Below are positions 61,911 through 64,000 of a stretch of 64,000 nt of DNA, piece after piece. The translations under genes were made by a program, and so were the position numbers. The DNA is from JAAFHB01 sp963677935 (GTDB taxonomy: Bacteria > Bacteroidota > Bacteroidia > Bacteroidales > Prolixibacteraceae). The stretch spans positions 1,798,001 to 1,862,000 of the forward strand of contig CAXXEH010000003.1 in the NCBI GenBank assembly GCA_963677935.2, given 5' to 3'. The first letter of the stretch is position 1; each line of letters opens with the position of its first letter. The notes beneath the pieces were generated by a model. The model did not search any database and was not told the DNA's origin. It saw only the letters and a list, made by a program, of their open reading frames with translations.

Positions 61911-62750
61911 ATGACACGGTATCTCCTGACGATTCTGCTTCTTTTCGCACTCGGTCTAACGGGTAATGCACAAAAGCCGATGAATGTAATCACCTACAAC
62001 ATAAGATATAACAATCCGGGAGATCAGGAGAATAGCTGGCCAAACCGTCGTGCAGAAGTTATCCGGCTTTTAAAAACAAATAAAGCGGATATTTTTTCAG
62101 TACAGGAGGCATTATTTGACCAGGTTATGAATTTGAAAGAGGGAATGGCCGGCTTTGATTATGTCGGAGTAGGGCGTGACGATGGCAACATCAATGGCGA
62201 ATTCTCCGCAATTTACTATAATTCAAATCGTTATACCCTAATGGAAAACGGAACATTCTGGTTATCCAAAACACCTCAGGTTCCTTCAAAAAGCTGGGAT
62301 GCTGCTCTGAACAGAATCTGTACCTGGGCCAGATTCAAGGAAAAGGAGACCTGGAAATCGTTCTATGTTTTTAACACACACTTCGATCACAAGGGCGTTA
62401 TTGCCAGAAAAAGATCTGCTGAATTGATTTTGAAAAAGATCGTTGAAATCACAGACAGAAAAGATCCCGTTCTTCTTACCGGTGATTTCAATCTAACACA
62501 AATGGAAAAACCATTGGTATTGATCAGACAAAAAATGAAAGATTCACGTCAGGTAAGCCAGGCGATACCACTGGGGCCACTGGGTACATTTAATGGATTC
62601 GACATCAAAAGTCCACTCGATACCCGCATCGATTACATATTTGTCAATAAACTGGTTGAAGTAAATAAATACAGTGTTTTGACCGATTCAAAAGATGGCA
62701 GGTACCCTTCAGATCACCTGCCTGTCCTTATTGAAATCCAATTGAAGTAA
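61911..62750 (+). CDS. Exported endonuclease/exonuclease/phosphatase-fold protein
   Basis: The start is ATG 61911, giving a signal peptide (MTRYLLTILLLFALGLTGNAQ). An earlier ATG at 61839 lies inside a hairpin. The 279-residue protein has the EEP fold: VITYNIRYNN (metal Asn), DIFSVQEALFDQV (metal Glu), VFNTHFDHKG, LLTGDFNLTQ and the final YPSDHLPVLIEI (catalytic Asp-His). Such exported proteins may cleave DNA, phospholipid head groups or inositol phosphates. The substrate is not set. It stands alone between htpG and the GroES-like gene. Confidence 0.9.
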   Translation: MTRYLLTILLLFALGLTGNAQKPMNVITYNIRYNNPGDQENSWPNRRAEVIRLLKTNKADIFSVQEALFDQVMNLKEGMAGFDYVGVGRDDGNINGEFSAIYYNSNRYTLMENGTFWLSKTPQVPSKSWDAALNRICTWARFKEKETWKSFYVFNTHFDHKGVIARKRSAELILKKIVEITDRKDPVLLTGDFNLTQMEKPLVLIRQKMKDSRQVSQAIPLGPLGTFNGFDIKSPLDTRIDYIFVNKLVEVNKYSVLTDSKDGRYPSDHLPVLIEIQLK

Positions 62751-62797
62751 TCCTCATTACCAATATACACCTTCCAAAATAATTATAACTAAGAAAT

Positions 62798-63181
62798 ATG
62801 AGCCTTAATCTTGATGAAAAGGACCTTGAGAAAATCATAATGATAGGAGACAAGGTTCTTATTAAACCAAAGAATCCCAATCTTCAGACAACTTCCGGGT
62901 TGTACCTGCCACCCGCAGCCGTCGAAAAGGAGAGTATTCAGGCAGGTTACGTAATTAAAATTGGTCCCGGATTTCCGATTCCGATGATGAATGAAGAAGA
63001 AGAATCATGGAAAGAGAGTCGTGATTCGGTAAAATACGTTCCGTTACAGGCTAAGGTTGGTGATCTGGCAGTTTACCTGAATAAAGCCGGATTTGATGTC
63101 GAATTCAAAGGTGAAAAATATATTATCCTCTCCCATTCAGCTATAGTAATGATCGTGCGGGAAGAGGGCTTATTTGAATAA
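62798..63181 (+). CDS. GroES-like co-chaperonin family protein
   Basis: This 127-residue cytoplasmic protein has the Cpn10 beta-barrel with a mobile-loop region (NLQTTSGLYLPPAAVEKESI), then GYVIKIGPGFPIP and a closing KYIILSHSAIVMIV. True GroES is about 97 residues. This one has an extra N-terminal stretch and an acidic insertion (MNEEEESWKESRD) near residues 67-79. No groEL gene is next to it, so it is probably a stand-alone paralogue and not the main GroES. Confidence 0.85.
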   Translation: MSLNLDEKDLEKIIMIGDKVLIKPKNPNLQTTSGLYLPPAAVEKESIQAGYVIKIGPGFPIPMMNEEEESWKESRDSVKYVPLQAKVGDLAVYLNKAGFDVEFKGEKYIILSHSAIVMIVREEGLFE

Positions 63182-63306
63182 CGTGGAGCAGCTTTAAACT
63201 TCCGTCAATCATTATTCTGGCAAAGGCCAACCATCCAAATTAAGAAAATCAATATTTTCGATCTATCACCTCTATAAATTAAGAAGAGGGCATCTTGCGA
63301 CACCCT

Positions 63307-63391
63307 CTCCTAACCTAACCTAACTAACCTAAATCCTATGAAAAAACCTGCTCTTAAGCAACTACACAAATGTAATTCAGAAAACCACTAA
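63307..63391 (+). other. CTAACC-type repeats followed by a 17-codon ORF
   Basis: The 368-bp gap 63182-63549 has a short run of CTAACC/CTAACTAACC repeats (63307-63331). An ATG ORF of 17 codons (MKKPALKQLHKCNSENH, stop TAA) follows it. The rest is A/T-rich without a gene, except for a stem-loop at 63501-63532. The peptide could be a leader or a chance ORF. Confidence 0.3.
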
Positions 63392-63500
63392 CTTCATTTA
63401 AACAAGGTTAATTAACGTTAATTTTTAGTGACTTTTGGGAAATTTCCGACGAAACCTAAAATTTCCTGAACAATCTGAACTATTTATTCGAAAAATAGAA

Positions 63501-63532
63501 CTGATTGAATTGCCCTTATCACAATCAATCAG
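63501..63532 (-). terminator. Terminator of the superoxide reductase gene
   Basis: On the minus strand CTGATTGATTG pairs with CAATTCAATCAG (one bulge). It is followed by TTCTATTTTT, 18 bp after the stop of the minus-strand gene. Confidence 0.7.
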
Positions 63533-63549
63533 CTCTTTAAATTAAATGT

Positions 63550-63930
63550 TTAACCTTCCACTTCAACAACTTTCTCATCACTTTGCCACAAGCCATGTTT
63601 GGTACAATAGGCAAGGGCTGACAATTTTAGTGATTTGGTAGGAACAATATAAAAATCAACTTCAGCCTGACTTGGTGCGCCACCCTGGGCGCCGGCTATA
63701 AATGTAGCTTCAGCAAGCATACGTTCACCATCCCACAATTGAATCCAGCTGATATAATGATCAAAATCATCAGGATGCTTGTACTCGTTGCCTATTTTAA
63801 CATTGACTTTAAATTTTTCACCTTTAACAGCCTTGCCGCCACAAGTCACAAAAGCTGAATGACGATCAATATAATCGCGTTTTGCTTCGCGATCGATCTG
63901 AGAAATGTCTTCGTACCGGTTGATTTTCAT
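63550..63930 (-). CDS. Superoxide reductase (neelaredoxin/desulfoferrodoxin-type)
   Basis: This 126-residue cytoplasmic protein has the iron site of superoxide reductases: H24 (DRHSAFVTCGG), H52 and H58 (YKHPDDFDHYISWIQLW), and C109/H112 (AYCTKHGLW). The N-terminal desulforedoxin-type Cys4 domain is absent, so this is the single-iron class. It reduces superoxide to peroxide without making oxygen, as found mainly in anaerobes, which fits the glycyl radical enzyme elsewhere in the window. It is a single gene with its own terminator. Confidence 0.95.
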   Translation of the reverse strand: MKINRYEDISQIDREAKRDYIDRHSAFVTCGGKAVKGEKFKVNVKIGNEYKHPDDFDHYISWIQLWDGERMLAEATFIAGAQGGAPSQAEVDFYIVPTKSLKLSALAYCTKHGLWQSDEKVVEVEG

Positions 63931-63966
63931 TTTCTTTGAGTTTTAAGAGTTTTTATAATTAATTAC

Positions 63967-63993
63967 CAAAACACTATAGATCTTAGTGTTTTG
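63967..63993. other. Inverted repeat upstream of the superoxide reductase gene
   Basis: CAAAACACTA and TAGTGTTTTG form a perfect 10-bp inverted repeat with a 7-bp spacer (TAGATCT), about 37 bp before the superoxide reductase start. It could be an operator for an oxidative-stress regulator or the terminator of a gene beyond the window edge. The sequence does not decide. Confidence 0.4.
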
Positions 63994-64000
63994 AAAGATA

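Noticed and set aside
1..64000. CRISPR arrays, insertion sequences, integrases or phage genes
   Set aside because: No regular repeat-spacer pattern and no transposase, integrase or phage structural protein was seen in any reading frame.

Overview
The window looks like the chromosome of a carbohydrate-degrading member of the Bacteroidota, probably an anaerobe or near-anaerobe. The evidence is a SusC/SusD pair with an ECF sigma factor and a FecR-type anti-sigma factor, many exported glycoside hydrolases, promoter -7 elements of the Bacteroidota type (TAnnTTTG), a glycyl radical enzyme with its activase, and a superoxide reductase. No species can be named from the sequence alone.

Layout. Positions 1-775 hold the end of a PQQ-type beta-propeller gene and a short broken fragment of a GH123/DUF4091-like protein. 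Positions 993-7805 hold the sensing and uptake module: sigma factor, FecR, a SusC with an STN signalling domain, and SusD. Positions 8161-44037 are an unbroken same-strand run of eighteen catabolic genes, many only 1-30 bp apart. They encode an SGNH esterase, a GH2 beta-mannosidase-like enzyme, a GH130-like enzyme, four GH38 alpha-mannosidase-like enzymes (two are a tandem paralogous pair), two GH78-like alpha-L-rhamnosidases, a GH28 enzyme, a large NPCBM-domain protein with an unassigned catalytic domain, an AGE-family sugar epimerase, two MFS sugar transporters, two zinc-type UroD/MtaA-family proteins, and a glycyl radical enzyme with its radical-SAM activase. A strong hairpin and a tRNA-Leu close the island.

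Positions 44059-64000 are mixed: a small lipoprotein, an LMW phosphatase, a dihydroorotate-dehydrogenase-like protein, a Rieske-like lipoprotein, a GH2 beta-galactosidase with a LamG insertion, a split ThrE exporter, a GH42 beta-galactosidase with an EamA transporter, purB, an MsbA-like ABC exporter, an HU protein, tRNA-Ser and tRNA-Trp, htpG, an exported endonuclease/exonuclease/phosphatase-fold protein, a GroES-like protein and superoxide reductase.

How it works together (inference). SusC/SusD import pieces of a glycan that appears to contain mannose, rhamnose and galacturonic acid. The exported hydrolases and esterase trim these to sugars, and the MFS porters carry them into the cell. The cytoplasmic set (epimerase, two UroD-family proteins, glycyl radical enzyme plus activase) then acts on an unusual sugar or substituent. 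A glycyl radical enzyme plus zinc-type UroD-family proteins inside a mannosidase/rhamnosidase locus is the most unusual part of the window. Its chemistry cannot be assigned from known active-site signatures.
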